From Thermoguttaceae bacterium (lineage in GTDB: Bacteria; Planctomycetota; Planctomycetia; Pirellulales; Thermoguttaceae): a stretch of 36,688 nucleotides of DNA. Both the position numbers and the translations under genes were made by a program. Of this stretch, positions 8,120 through 16,074 are shown one piece after another (position 1 is the first letter of the stretch; the number at the start of each line of letters is the position of its first letter). The stretch is from NCBI GenBank assembly GCA_017447745.1, contig JAFSMW010000021.1, positions 1-36,688 of the forward strand, written 5' to 3'. Below the pieces are notes generated by a model. The model saw nothing but the letters and a program-made list of their open reading frames with translations, was not told where the DNA came from and searched no databases.

Positions 8120-9598
8120 ATGTCCGAAGAAAACACCCCTATCGACGCTGAAATCAACGAAGCGGAAGAAGCAACCAAGCTGAATCAAAAGGTAACAGTC
8201 GAAACCGTCGGCGCCTGCCAGCGACATATTACCGTCGAAGTTTCAGTGGAAGACGTCAATCGCGTTTTTGAAGAAGAATATTCTCAAATCGCCAAAGACG
8301 CTCAGATTCACGGTTTCCGCGCTGGGCACGCGCCCCGCAAGCTGGTCGAACGTTTCTATCGCAAAGAAGTCAATCAGAAGGTCAAGGCTGACTTGCTCAC
8401 AGCGTCCATCAGCCAGGTCAATGAAGACGAAGAACTCGCCCCGATCAGCGAACCGGATTTCAAAATTGATTCCATCGTTCTGGTTGAAAACGCCCCGTTT
8501 ATTTACGAGTACGACCTGGAAGTCCGTCCGGAATTCGACGTTCCGCAGTGGAAGGGTCTGAAACTGGAAAAGCCCGTTCGCGAGTTCACCGACAAAGACG
8601 TTGACAACGCTCTGGAAAACTACCTCGCCCGCAAGGGAACGTTGGTTCCGGTTGACGAACCGGCAAAATCCGGCGATTACATCGTTGCCAACCTGTCGTT
8701 TACGTACGAAGGCGCTGTTATTTCCTCTGCTGACAACGAAACGATTCGCATTCGTCCGACGCTGTCGTTCCGCGATACGAACATCGAGAATTTTGACCAA
8801 TTGATGGTTGGCGTAAAGCCCGGCGACGTCAGAACGGTCAAGGTTACGCTGTCCGAAGACGCTCCTAACCCGCTTTTCCGCGGTAAAGAAGTTGAAGGTA
8901 CGTTTACCATCAAAGAGGTAAAACGTATGGAACTGCCGGAATTGAATCAGGAAATGCTTCAGTCGCTTGGCGGATTTGAATCTGAAGCCGAGCTTCGCGA
9001 CGCTGTTCTGGACAGTCTGAAGAATCAGCTCACCTACGCTCAAAATCAGAGCAAGCGCGAAGGCATTACCACTCAGCTGCTTCAAGACGCCAACTGGGAT
9101 CTGCCCGCCAAATTGCTGGAAAACCAGACAGAACGCGAAATGTACCGCAAGGCTCTGGAAATGCAACGCGCCGGTCTGAACGCTGAAACGATTCAGCTGG
9201 TTCAAAACCAACTGCGTCAAAACGCCAAAGAAGAAACGGCGAAGCTCTTGCGCGAGCACTTCATTCTGGAAAAGATTGCCGAACAGGAAAACATCGACGC
9301 AACGGAAGAAGACATCGAAAGAGAAATCGAAACGATTGCCATTCAGATGGGAACGTCTCCGCGCCGCGTTCGTCTCCAGATCGAAAACGCTGGTCAGGAA
9401 GACGCTCTGCGAAATCAGATTGTCGAAAACAAGGTTCTCGACCTGATTTCTGCTGCGGCGGAATTCGTCGAAGTTCCGTTTGAACTGCCGGGAGTCCAAA
9501 AGACCTCTGCAATCGACTACACTGCCGGCGGCGACAAACCGGAAGAAACTGAAGAAGCAGAAACTGAAGAAGCTCCGGCTGAAGAAAAAGCCGAATAA
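8120..9598 (+). CDS. tig: Trigger factor (ribosome-associated chaperone)
   Basis: Trigger factor binds ribosomal protein L23 at the exit tunnel and holds nascent chains. The start is taken at 8120 because GAGGG at 8107-8111 gives a well-spaced Shine-Dalgarno; the ATG at 8105 would add five residues with none. The protein has 492 residues. The N-terminal ribosome-binding domain has the signature loop GFRAGHAP (65-72; usual form GFRxGKxP, so His replaces Lys). A central FKBP-like PPIase domain spans ~175-270 (SGDYIVANLSF, FDQLMVGVKPGD, GTFTIKEVKRMELPELN), followed by a helical C-terminal chaperone domain and an acidic Glu/Ala-rich tail (EETEEAETEEAPAEEKAE). It is followed by clpP genes, the conserved tig-clpP arrangement. 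Confidence 0.95.
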   Translation: MSEENTPIDAEINEAEEATKLNQKVTVETVGACQRHITVEVSVEDVNRVFEEEYSQIAKDAQIHGFRAGHAPRKLVERFYRKEVNQKVKADLLTASISQVNEDEELAPISEPDFKIDSIVLVENAPFIYEYDLEVRPEFDVPQWKGLKLEKPVREFTDKDVDNALENYLARKGTLVPVDEPAKSGDYIVANLSFTYEGAVISSADNETIRIRPTLSFRDTNIENFDQLMVGVKPGDVRTVKVTLSEDAPNPLFRGKEVEGTFTIKEVKRMELPELNQEMLQSLGGFESEAELRDAVLDSLKNQLTYAQNQSKREGITTQLLQDANWDLPAKLLENQTEREMYRKALEMQRAGLNAETIQLVQNQLRQNAKEETAKLLREHFILEKIAEQENIDATEEDIEREIETIAIQMGTSPRRVRLQIENAGQEDALRNQIVENKVLDLISAAAEFVEVPFELPGVQKTSAIDYTAGGDKPEETEEAETEEAPAEEKAE

Positions 9599-9629
9599 TT
9601 CTGAACAGTTTCGACTCTGGTTCGTATAA

Positions 9630-9727
9630 TGTTAAGTGGTAAGTAGTTAGTTTTAAGCGATAAGGACGCAAAGCGTATTATATCAAATACTAACAACTTA
9701 CCACTAATTACTAACCACTTAATACCT
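9630..9727. repeat. Heptad-arm inverted repeat E3 (TAAGTGG type)
   Basis: The left arm is GTTAAGTGGTAAGTAGTTAG (9631-9650). The right arm, read on the other strand, is TTAAGTGGTTAGTAATTAGT followed by GGTAAGTTGTTAG. At the apex, ACGC-AAA-GCGT (9666-9676) forms a perfect mini-hairpin. The element occupies most of the tig-clpP1 gap, ends ten bases before the clpP1 ATG, and leaves that gene without a Shine-Dalgarno. Confidence 0.8.
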
Positions 9728-9737
9728 ATTGCTAATA

Positions 9738-10394
9738 ATGAATTCACCTTATTCCTGTAATCCGTTCCAGATGTCAGGGTCAATCGACCCTCGCGCCGCT
9801 TTTGCTCCAATGGCAGAACGCGACTATCAGCGTCAGCGTACAATGACCTTGGGAGACTTGTTGCTGGAAAATCGCGTCGTATTCCTTCAAGGGGAGCTGT
9901 ACGACGGAAACGCCAACGAGCTGGTTATGAAACTGCTTTATTTACAAAGCGAGAATCGCCGTAAGGACATTCATTTTTATATCAATTCTCCTGGCGGATC
10001 GGTAACGGCGGCAATGGCGATTTACGATACAATGCAGGTTCTGGCTTGTCCGGTTTGCACGTACTGCGTCGGATTGGCAGCCAGCGCTGGAGCGGTTCTG
10101 CTGGCAGGAGGCGCGAAAGGAAAGCGTTTTGCTCTCCCGCACGCCAAAATCATGATTCATCAGCCGTGGGGACAGATTGGCGGTCAGGTTTCCGACATGG
10201 AAATTCAGGCTCGAGAACTGCAGCAAACGCGAGATACGCTCAATGAGATTCTCGCTTTCCATACGGGGCAAACCATTGAACAGATTGCCAAAGACACGGA
10301 TCGTGATAATTATATGACAGCCGAACAGGCAAAAGCCTACGGTTTGGTTGATAAAATTCTCACCAAACAGGAAAACGCCTCTGACGAAGAATAA
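9738..10394 (+). CDS. clpP: ATP-dependent Clp protease proteolytic subunit, copy 1
   Basis: ClpP forms a tetradecameric serine-peptidase barrel that degrades substrates unfolded by ClpX or ClpA/C. The catalytic triad is complete: Ser in GLAASAGAVLLAGG, His in KIMIHQPWG, Asp in DTDRDNYMT. The oligomerisation segment [10 protein letters not shown] is conserved. The start is set at the ATG at 9738 (218 residues); an in-frame TTG at 9729 is less likely. No Shine-Dalgarno is visible because repeat E3 precedes the start. The N-terminus is ~25 residues longer than in copy 2 (PYSCNPFQMSGSIDPRAAFAP), perhaps a processed propeptide. It is followed 15 bases later by a second clpP. Confidence 0.95.
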   Translation: MNSPYSCNPFQMSGSIDPRAAFAPMAERDYQRQRTMTLGDLLLENRVVFLQGELYDGNANELVMKLLYLQSENRRKDIHFYINSPGGSVTAAMAIYDTMQVLACPVCTYCVGLAASAGAVLLAGGAKGKRFALPHAKIMIHQPWGQIGGQVSDMEIQARELQQTRDTLNEILAFHTGQTIEQIAKDTDRDNYMTAEQAKAYGLVDKILTKQENASDEE

Positions 10395-10409
10395 TTGAAG
10401 GAGTAAAGC

Positions 10410-11000
10410 ATGCCAAATCTGGTTCCATTTGTAATTGAACGCAACGGGCGCGAAGAACGCTCGATGGATATTTACAGCAGACTGCTGTCAGACCGCATTA
10501 TCTTCCTCGGCTCGGCTATTAACGACGAAGTTGCTAACAGCGTTGTCGCTCAGCTGCTTTATCTTCAGTCTGAAGATTCCAAAAAAGACGTCCATATTTA
10601 TATCAATTCTCCTGGCGGTTCCGTTTCTGCCGGGTTGGCGATTTACGACACGATGCAGTTTATTTCCTGTGACGTTTGCACGTACTGCATCGGACAGTGC
10701 GCGTCAATGGGCGCAGTTCTGCTGACCGCTGGAACAAAGGGAAAACGTTACGCTTTGCCTAACGGTCGCGTCATGATTCACCAGCCGTTGGCGGGTATGG
10801 AAGGCACTGCTGAAGAAATCCTCATTCACATGAAGGAATTCAATAAGGTCAAGGAGAAGCTTAACAACATTCTCATCAAACACACCGGGCACGATTACGC
10901 CACAATTGAAAAAGACACGGATCGCGACAATTTCATGTCCGCCGAGGAAGCTATCGCCTACGGACTGATTGATCAAATACTGGAAAAATCGTCTCGATAA
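10410..11000 (+). CDS. clpP: ATP-dependent Clp protease proteolytic subunit, copy 2
   Basis: A second ClpP of 196 residues, starting 15 bases after copy 1 with a good Shine-Dalgarno (GAAGGAG, 10396-10402). The full triad is present: Ser in [11 protein letters not shown], His in [10 protein letters not shown], Asp in DTDRDNFMS. The sequence is closer to the canonical ClpP consensus ([25 protein letters not shown], with [12 protein letters not shown]) than copy 1. Tandem ClpP pairs in other bacteria, such as mycobacteria, form mixed two-ring complexes. Since both copies keep their triad and are co-expressed, a hetero-tetradecamer is plausible here but is inference. The unfoldase gene (clpX) is not in the window. 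Confidence 0.95.
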   Translation: MPNLVPFVIERNGREERSMDIYSRLLSDRIIFLGSAINDEVANSVVAQLLYLQSEDSKKDVHIYINSPGGSVSAGLAIYDTMQFISCDVCTYCIGQCASMGAVLLTAGTKGKRYALPNGRVMIHQPLAGMEGTAEEILIHMKEFNKVKEKLNNILIKHTGHDYATIEKDTDRDNFMSAEEAIAYGLIDQILEKSSR

Positions 11001-11044
11001 AACGGGATCTATCCATTTTTCCAAAGTTCAAATCGTTTTTATCG

Positions 11045-11881
11045 ATGCGTGATTTACCTTATTATTCTTTCAAGCACCGCGACTATACAATAGAAGGCTA
11101 TTCTCGCGGAGCGGTTCAAACGTACTGGCGAATCCCGGAATTCAATCTGGGATTCGACTTGGGCGCTCAACCGTGGTCTTTTATGGGAACGCCAAACTGG
11201 TTTGTTTCTCATTCTCACATGGATCACCTGGCGGCGCTGCCTCAGTACGTTACGCGTCGAAGAATGATGAAAATGTCCCCGCCGACAATTTATTTGCCGA
11301 AGGAGGCGAAAGTCCCGGTAGAACAGCTACTTTTTCAGTGGCAGCGGCTGGACAGAGGACATCTCCCCTGTACACTCGTTCCGATTGAGCCTGATATGGA
11401 AATAGCTGTTTCCCGAAATATTCTGGTCAAAACTTTTTTGGCAAAGCATACCATCAACGCTATGTCATTTGTCGTCTATCAGGTCAAGACAAAGCTTAAA
11501 CCGGAATATCTGTGCTTGACAGGAGAACAGATTCGGGATTTGCGTCAGTCCGGGGTTGAAATTACATATGAAGTTCGCACGCCGTTGGTTGCCTATTCCG
11601 GAGACACCCGTCTGGACATTTTGCTGCAATATCCAGATTTCCTTTCCGCTCAGGTTCTTATAGCGGAAATGACGTTTATCTCTCTGGAACACCCTTTGGC
11701 GACGATTCATAAATACGGTCATTCCGATTTGGCGGATTTTGTTTCGATAAAAGACGAATTCAAAAACGAGGCAATAATTGCCTCGCATTTCAGTACTCGT
11801 TATACTGGAAAGCAGATCGAAAATCAGGTAGATAAATACTTGCCTGGACGTCTTGGCGGCAGATTAAAGCTGTTTATATAG
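11045..11881 (+). CDS. tRNase Z-like metallo-beta-lactamase-fold hydrolase
   Basis: A 278-residue zinc-dependent hydrolase of the metallo-beta-lactamase fold. The metal motif is SHSHMDHL (HxHxDH, residues ~56-63). Later ligands are seen as AYSGDTR and SHFSTRY near the C-terminus; the last motif and the short FVSHSHMDH form resemble ribonuclease Z. Function is therefore probably RNA or tRNA 3'-end processing, but the flexible exosite arm cannot be identified with confidence and other RNase Z-like hydrolases remain possible. It lies 44 bases after clpP copy 2 on the same strand and is closed by a strong terminator, so it probably belongs to the tig-clpP transcription unit. Confidence 0.8.
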   Translation: MRDLPYYSFKHRDYTIEGYSRGAVQTYWRIPEFNLGFDLGAQPWSFMGTPNWFVSHSHMDHLAALPQYVTRRRMMKMSPPTIYLPKEAKVPVEQLLFQWQRLDRGHLPCTLVPIEPDMEIAVSRNILVKTFLAKHTINAMSFVVYQVKTKLKPEYLCLTGEQIRDLRQSGVEITYEVRTPLVAYSGDTRLDILLQYPDFLSAQVLIAEMTFISLEHPLATIHKYGHSDLADFVSIKDEFKNEAIIASHFSTRYTGKQIENQVDKYLPGRLGGRLKLFI

Positions 11882-11896
11882 TTATTTTAGAGTCAA

Positions 11897-11929
11897 GAAA
11901 AAACGTCTTGGACGTTTTTTCTTTTTTTA
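11897..11929 (+). terminator. Rho-independent terminator closing the tig-clpP unit
   Basis: AAAAAACGTC (11898-11907), loop TTG, GACGTTTTTT (11911-11920): a perfect 10-bp stem, followed by C and seven T. It lies 16 bases after the tRNase Z-like stop codon. Confidence 0.85.
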
Positions 11930-11963
11930 TTTTAAAAATCGTTTTTTAAACGGCGCTTTTTTA

Positions 11964-11992
11964 TTGCAAAATACGTATAAATAATATATAAT
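11964..11992 (+). promoter_or_regulatory. Strong sigma-70-type promoter of the 638-residue secreted protein
   Basis: TTGCAA (11964-11969), a 17-base AT-rich spacer, then TATAAT (11987-11992). The leader to the ATG at 12075 would be ~75 bases. Directly upstream is the terminator of the preceding unit, which supports an independent transcript. Confidence 0.7.
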
Positions 11993-12074
11993 AATAAAAT
12001 GTCAAAAGCGATTTCAAAGGAACGCTTTCGCGTATATTTCCATACTAACCCTTAACCGCTTACTCGAGAAAAAC

Positions 12075-13991
12075 ATGAAAAGATCAATCGCATTGAGTCT
12101 GTGCCTGGCGTTTGTTGCGTCAGTCGCCTTTGCATTTCCTCCCGGAATGCCTCCCAAAGCCAATCCTTTGGTAACCAAGGTCGCTCCTGAAGAACAGAAT
12201 CTTGGGTTATTCTTTAGCTGGCAGGGAACTGTTCCTGCAGATTCGTCGTCAACCAACAAGGTTGAACAGGTTCTTGCCAAGCCAAAAGTCAAAGAGGAAC
12301 TGGCAAAAAGGCAAGCTTCTTTTGTTAAGTTGTTTTCTGGCGCTGAAAACAACGTCGTTGCAGAAAAAATCGCCGAACTGGCGTTAAAAAATGGCGCCTG
12401 TGTTTATGGCGAAACAAAAGATTCTGTTTGCGGCATGATTTCTCTGGATGCTGACAGCGCGGCGTTGGTTGAAAAGATTGTTGCTGAAATGAAAAAAGCC
12501 GCTGCGGCAGGAGAGATTAAAGTCTCTGCCATTAAAGTTGGAAACATTCCTTTTTACAAGGTTAGCACAAATTCTTCTGAAGAAGATTTCTATTGGGGAG
12601 TTCTGGGAAAAGGAAGAGTTCTTGTTATTTCCAGCAATGTAAAAGGACTAACAACCATTTTAACTAACGCTCGAACGCCAGATCCCAACTGGGTTACATC
12701 AGCCAAAAATGATTTTGCCATTGAACGTCTGTCCACTCTGTCAGCATTTTCTGAAAAATTCATGAAGGACAGCATGCCCAAGGACGCTTCCACTGATGAA
12801 ACAGATCCTGCAACTGATGAATTTCAGAAAAAATTCCTTGGCGGCGATTATGTAGATAAAATCGTTGGCGCATCCGGTCTGGATAGCGTTGGCGCTGTTC
12901 ACAAAACAGCGGTTTATATGAAAGACGGCTGGAAGAATACTCTTCCTGGCGTCATGATTAACAAACCGTTAGCAGAAAAAGATTTGTCTGCTATTCCTAG
13001 CAACGCCGTTGTCGCAATAGCTGGAAAGACAGATCTTAACGATTTGCTCAAGGCCGTATCTAAAGCTGAAGGGCTTTCAGACGACATGAAAATGCAAATC
13101 GCTATGATCAGCATGGTTGCTTCTCCCTATTTGTCTTCCCTGGGCGATTCCTGGTCATTCTTTGTTACCGAAGAAGACGGCGTTTCCGGCGGCGCGCTGG
13201 TCTGGTCGCTTAAGAACCCGGCTATGGCTAAAATGCAGCTTAAGCAGCTCATGGAAATGCTTAAGAAAAACATGAAAACCGAAATGCAAATCGAAGAGTT
13301 TGGTTTGAACAATCAAATGAAAGTTATTCCAACTCAGCTCAAACTTTTCGGAGACGATGAAGACGAAGACGAAGACGAAGACGATAACGGCCCCATGCCT
13401 GGCATTCAGATTCAGGTTATGCCCGGCGGACAGATTCCCCCGGGAGCGATTCCTGGCGGACAGATTCCCAACGGAGCCATTCCGATGGGCAGAGGACAGA
13501 TTCAACTTGGCGGCGGAATGGACCCGAGCATGCTTTTAGGGCTTCTTCCTCAATCCATTGAAAAGATTAAAATTGACAGCGCCGATTTCTGGCTGCTCAA
13601 AAATGGCGACGACGAATCCAATAATATTGTTATTGGCATTGTTGGGAAAAACCTTGTTGTTACAACCAAGTCCTACGCTGAAAAGTATGTCAAGTTTGAC
13701 GGTTCCAAGAACCTCAGCTCAAATAAAGCGGTTGCAACGATGATGACCAACAATCCGTCGTATCTGATTTATTCAAACCCGAAATACATTGTTTCCTTAT
13801 TGCAAACTTTTGGCAATCAGCTTGACGAAGGTTTGACAGACATTGCGTTATCAACAGACTTGCCGATTGTTGTTGGCGTTTACTCGACCGATAACGCTGT
13901 CCGCATTGATTCCAATTCGGGATTGCCGCTGCCAGACATGTTGTTATCCGCAGTTGGTCTTTTTGCCTTCGGATCAGAGGAAAGCAACTAG
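12075..13991 (+). CDS. Large secreted protein of unknown function
   Basis: 638 residues with a clear signal peptide (MKRSIALSLCLAFVASVAFA). I recognise no catalytic motif. The body alternates predicted strands and helices and resembles the large planctomycete exported proteins with DUF3352-like layout; this is a loose resemblance only. Residues ~425-440 are a run of Asp/Glu (DDEDEDEDEDD) encoded by four perfect GAAGAC repeats at 13360-13383, followed by a Gly/Pro/Ile repeat (PGGQIPPGAIPGGQIPNGAIP). The gene has its own strong promoter and a stem-loop terminator, so it is probably monocistronic and abundant. Cellular location is periplasmic or outside. Start choice is fixed by the signal peptide. 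Confidence 0.75.
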   Translation: MKRSIALSLCLAFVASVAFAFPPGMPPKANPLVTKVAPEEQNLGLFFSWQGTVPADSSSTNKVEQVLAKPKVKEELAKRQASFVKLFSGAENNVVAEKIAELALKNGACVYGETKDSVCGMISLDADSAALVEKIVAEMKKAAAAGEIKVSAIKVGNIPFYKVSTNSSEEDFYWGVLGKGRVLVISSNVKGLTTILTNARTPDPNWVTSAKNDFAIERLSTLSAFSEKFMKDSMPKDASTDETDPATDEFQKKFLGGDYVDKIVGASGLDSVGAVHKTAVYMKDGWKNTLPGVMINKPLAEKDLSAIPSNAVVAIAGKTDLNDLLKAVSKAEGLSDDMKMQIAMISMVASPYLSSLGDSWSFFVTEEDGVSGGALVWSLKNPAMAKMQLKQLMEMLKKNMKTEMQIEEFGLNNQMKVIPTQLKLFGDDEDEDEDEDDNGPMPGIQIQVMPGGQIPPGAIPGGQIPNGAIPMGRGQIQLGGGMDPSMLLGLLPQSIEKIKIDSADFWLLKNGDDESNNIVIGIVGKNLVVTTKSYAEKYVKFDGSKNLSSNKAVATMMTNNPSYLIYSNPKYIVSLLQTFGNQLDEGLTDIALSTDLPIVVGVYSTDNAVRIDSNSGLPLPDMLLSAVGLFAFGSEESN

Positions 13992-14014
13992 CGTTTTTTA
14001 AGCAAACGTTTCCA

Positions 14015-14075
14015 AGAGGTTAGCAAATCGTCAGTTGAAATAATTTCAAACGGCATTCTGCTAACCTCTGTTTTT
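14015..14075 (+). terminator. Terminator after the 638-residue secreted protein
   Basis: AGAGGTTAGCA (14015-14025) pairs perfectly with TGCTAACCTCT (14059-14069), followed by G and five T. Between the arms a second inverted repeat, TTGAAA-TAA-TTTCAA, lies in the loop. Confidence 0.75.
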
Positions 14076-14120
14076 ATTGAAATACAACTCATACAACTAT
14101 TTTAAGAAAAGGGAAATAGC

Positions 14121-14912
14121 ATGTCAAACAAAGTTGTCCTCGTAACCGGCGGAGCGCGCGGCATTGGCTTGGGAATCACCAAACAGCTGGCTAAAGAAGG
14201 CTGGGATATTGTCTGTTGCGGAACGCGGCAGAAAACCGATTGTCAGGACGCGTTAAATCAGATTCTGACCGCCGCCAAAGAGGCGGGAAAAGAGATACGT
14301 GTGGAATACTATACGTGTAACGTTTCAGACGCCTCCGCTCGCGCTGCGATGCTGGAAAACATTCGCCGCGATTTCGGTAAACTCAACGCTCTGGTCAACA
14401 ACGCCGGCGTTGGAGCAAGAGTTCGCGCCGACGTTTTGGAAATGACGGAAGAGAATTTTGAGTGGCTCATGAAAATCAATCTGCAAGGTCCGTTTTTCCT
14501 CACGCAGGCGGTTCTTCTCTGGATGCTGGAAGAAAAGAAAGCGGATTCGGAATTCCCCGCCGCGGTGATTAACGTCTCGTCAATCAGCGCGACCGTTGCA
14601 TCTATCAGCCGGGGGGAATACTGCATTTCCAAAGCCGGCGTGAGCATGGCAACCCAGCTTTGGGCGGCGCGCGTCGCTCCAGAAGGAATCGGCGTTTACG
14701 AAATTCGCCCGGGAATTATTCATTCTGACATGACAGCCGTTGTTACGCAAAAATATGACAAACTAATTGCAGAAGGACTGACGCTTCAACCCCGCTGGGG
14801 AGAACCTGAAGACGTCGGCAAAGCGGCGGCAATGCTACTCAGAGGCGACATCTTCTACAGCCCCGGACAGGTTATCATGGTCGACGGCGGAATGTCGGTT
14901 ATTAGATTATGA
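14121..14912 (+). CDS. Short-chain dehydrogenase/reductase (FabG-like)
   Basis: A 263-residue classical SDR that reduces or oxidises a carbonyl/hydroxyl with NAD(P). The Rossmann motif TGGARGIG is at 9-16, NNAG at 93-96, the catalytic Ser in INVSSIS (153/154), and YCISK at 167-171. The C-terminal GQVIMVDGGMSV is typical of the 3-ketoacyl-ACP reductase-like branch. ENFEWLMKINLQGPFFL also fits this branch. The substrate cannot be told; no fatty-acid or sugar genes are adjacent. The gene stands alone after a terminator. GGGAAA at ~14110 is a weak ribosome binding site. Convergent with the DUF58 gene, with repeat E4 between them. Confidence 0.88.
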   Translation: MSNKVVLVTGGARGIGLGITKQLAKEGWDIVCCGTRQKTDCQDALNQILTAAKEAGKEIRVEYYTCNVSDASARAAMLENIRRDFGKLNALVNNAGVGARVRADVLEMTEENFEWLMKINLQGPFFLTQAVLLWMLEEKKADSEFPAAVINVSSISATVASISRGEYCISKAGVSMATQLWAARVAPEGIGVYEIRPGIIHSDMTAVVTQKYDKLIAEGLTLQPRWGEPEDVGKAAAMLLRGDIFYSPGQVIMVDGGMSVIRL

Positions 14913-14936
14913 TTAGAAAATCTCAAGTGGTTTTGA

Positions 14937-14996
14937 GTTAGGAATTAGGAGTGAGGAGTTTTCGCTTCGCGCCAATTCCGCATTCCAAATTCCGAA
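14937..14996. repeat. Short, core-less heptad-arm element E4
   Basis: The left arm is GTTAGGA ATTAGGA GTGAGGA GT. The apex CGC-TTC-GCG is at 14963-14971. The right arm, read on the other strand, is built of AATTCGG AATTTGG AATGCGG units. The two arms use different heptamers, so pairing is partial. The element ends exactly at the DUF58 stop codon (14997-14999). It looks like the unoccupied form of element E9. Confidence 0.7.
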
Positions 14997-15905
14997 TTAT
15001 TGCAACGCCTTTGCCAGGACGGCGTCCAAAGGCGTTGACGTTCTAACCAGATTGTACTGAACCTGGTTGGCGGCGCAGCCTTTGGCGATTTCTTTTAAAT
15101 ACTCGTCGAGGGCTTCCAAATACCCGTCGCGTAACGCTCGAGGATTGCAGCGCAGCGTCTGTGGCAATTCCATTCCTTCAAATCGAGTTGGACCAGAGAA
15201 CTCAAAATCCAGTTCGTCATCGTCTAAAATATGGAACACAACAACGTCGCTGCCTCGAGAGCGAATCGCTTTCAGACCGGAAAACAAATCGTCCCGGTTG
15301 ACAAATAAATCGGAAAAGATAAAAAATATGCCTTTTCTGGAATATGTCTGAGCCAATCTGGAAAAGACCGGTTTCGGCCAGAATTGTGAGTCCTGTTCTG
15401 TCATTGTTGTTTTACCGCGTTTGGACGGCTGACCTTCTTCCAGCATTGTGCAGATCGTATCCAGCTGATCGCCTTGGGAATGCTGAGGAATAAGCGAATC
15501 GACATCCGCATTGAATCGGGCGCAGCCGACGGCGTCAGACTGACGAAGAAGCAAATGTCCCAAACTGACAGCGGCGGTGCAGGCGTAGTCGTACTTGTTC
15601 ATTGCAGACGACGCGCCCTGATAGTTCATGCTGTTGGACGCATCTATAATCAACGCTGCGTTGAGGTTTGTCTGGGCTTCGTACTGTTTGATATAAAACT
15701 TGTCCTGCTTTGCCAGAACCTTCCAGTCAAGATTTCTCAAATCGTCGCCTGGCACGTATTGACGATGCTGTTTGAACTCCATAGAAGAGCCAAAAAAAGG
15801 ACTTCTGTGCTGACCGGAAAGGAATCCTTCCACCACATATCGGGCGCGAATCTGCAATCGAGCGATTCGACTTATCGTTTCGGGAGAAAAATAGGAGTTG
15901 GGCAT
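14997..15905 (-). CDS. DUF58 domain protein
   Basis: 302 residues. The DUF58 signature is present: GSSMEFKQHRQYVPGDDLRN, then LDWKV (~40-63), followed by a VWA-like half with IIDASNSM (D88-x-S90-x-S92, a MIDAS-type motif) and FSDLF. Such proteins usually sit beside a MoxR-family AAA+ ATPase and other VWA proteins and are thought to act in metal-dependent complex assembly; no MoxR gene is in the window. The start is the ATG at 15905. A frame extending to 15983 is open only because it reads through the pyrimidine-rich arm of repeat E5 (giving YYCLLPTAYCLNT), so that extension is artefactual. No Shine-Dalgarno precedes the ATG. Confidence 0.88.
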   Translation of the reverse strand: MPNSYFSPETISRIARLQIRARYVVEGFLSGQHRSPFFGSSMEFKQHRQYVPGDDLRNLDWKVLAKQDKFYIKQYEAQTNLNAALIIDASNSMNYQGASSAMNKYDYACTAAVSLGHLLLRQSDAVGCARFNADVDSLIPQHSQGDQLDTICTMLEEGQPSKRGKTTMTEQDSQFWPKPVFSRLAQTYSRKGIFFIFSDLFVNRDDLFSGLKAIRSRGSDVVVFHILDDDELDFEFSGPTRFEGMELPQTLRCNPRALRDGYLEALDEYLKEIAKGCAANQVQYNLVRTSTPLDAVLAKALQ

Positions 15906-15906
15906 G

Positions 15907-16073
15907 GTATTTAGGCAATAGGCAGTAGGCAGTAGGCAATAGTAAATCAACCGTAGCGCAAAGCGCTTCTTCCAGTACCGCATAGCGGTTCAATATCAAT
16001 CGCCGTGAATTTTAACCACGGAGGCAGTAGGGATTTTTAACTACTGCCTCTTGCTTACTGCCTACTGCCTCCT
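15907..16073. repeat. Heptad-arm element E5 (TAGGCAG type) with two-hairpin core
   Basis: The left arm TTAGGCAATAGGCAGTAGGC continues with AGTAGGCAATAG. The apex AGCGC-AAA-GCGCT is at 15955-15967. A degenerate core follows: GTACCGC-ATA-GCGGTTC (15975-15991) and CCGTG...CACGG (16003-16021). Then comes a second purine segment GGCAGTAGGG, and finally the pyrimidine arm CTACTGCCTCTTGCTTACTG followed by CCTACTGCCTC. It spans from two bases before one gene's stop codon (16075-16077) to the next gene's ATG (15903-15905). Confidence 0.85.
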
Positions 16074-16074
16074 C

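Noticed and set aside
11886-11935. Small RNA gene between the tRNase Z-like gene and the next promoter
   Set aside because: The short perfect stem plus T-run is fully explained as a terminator.
15474-15914. Plus-strand 146-residue frame opposite DUF58
   Set aside because: Shadow of the DUF58 gene; composition and lack of start signals argue against it.
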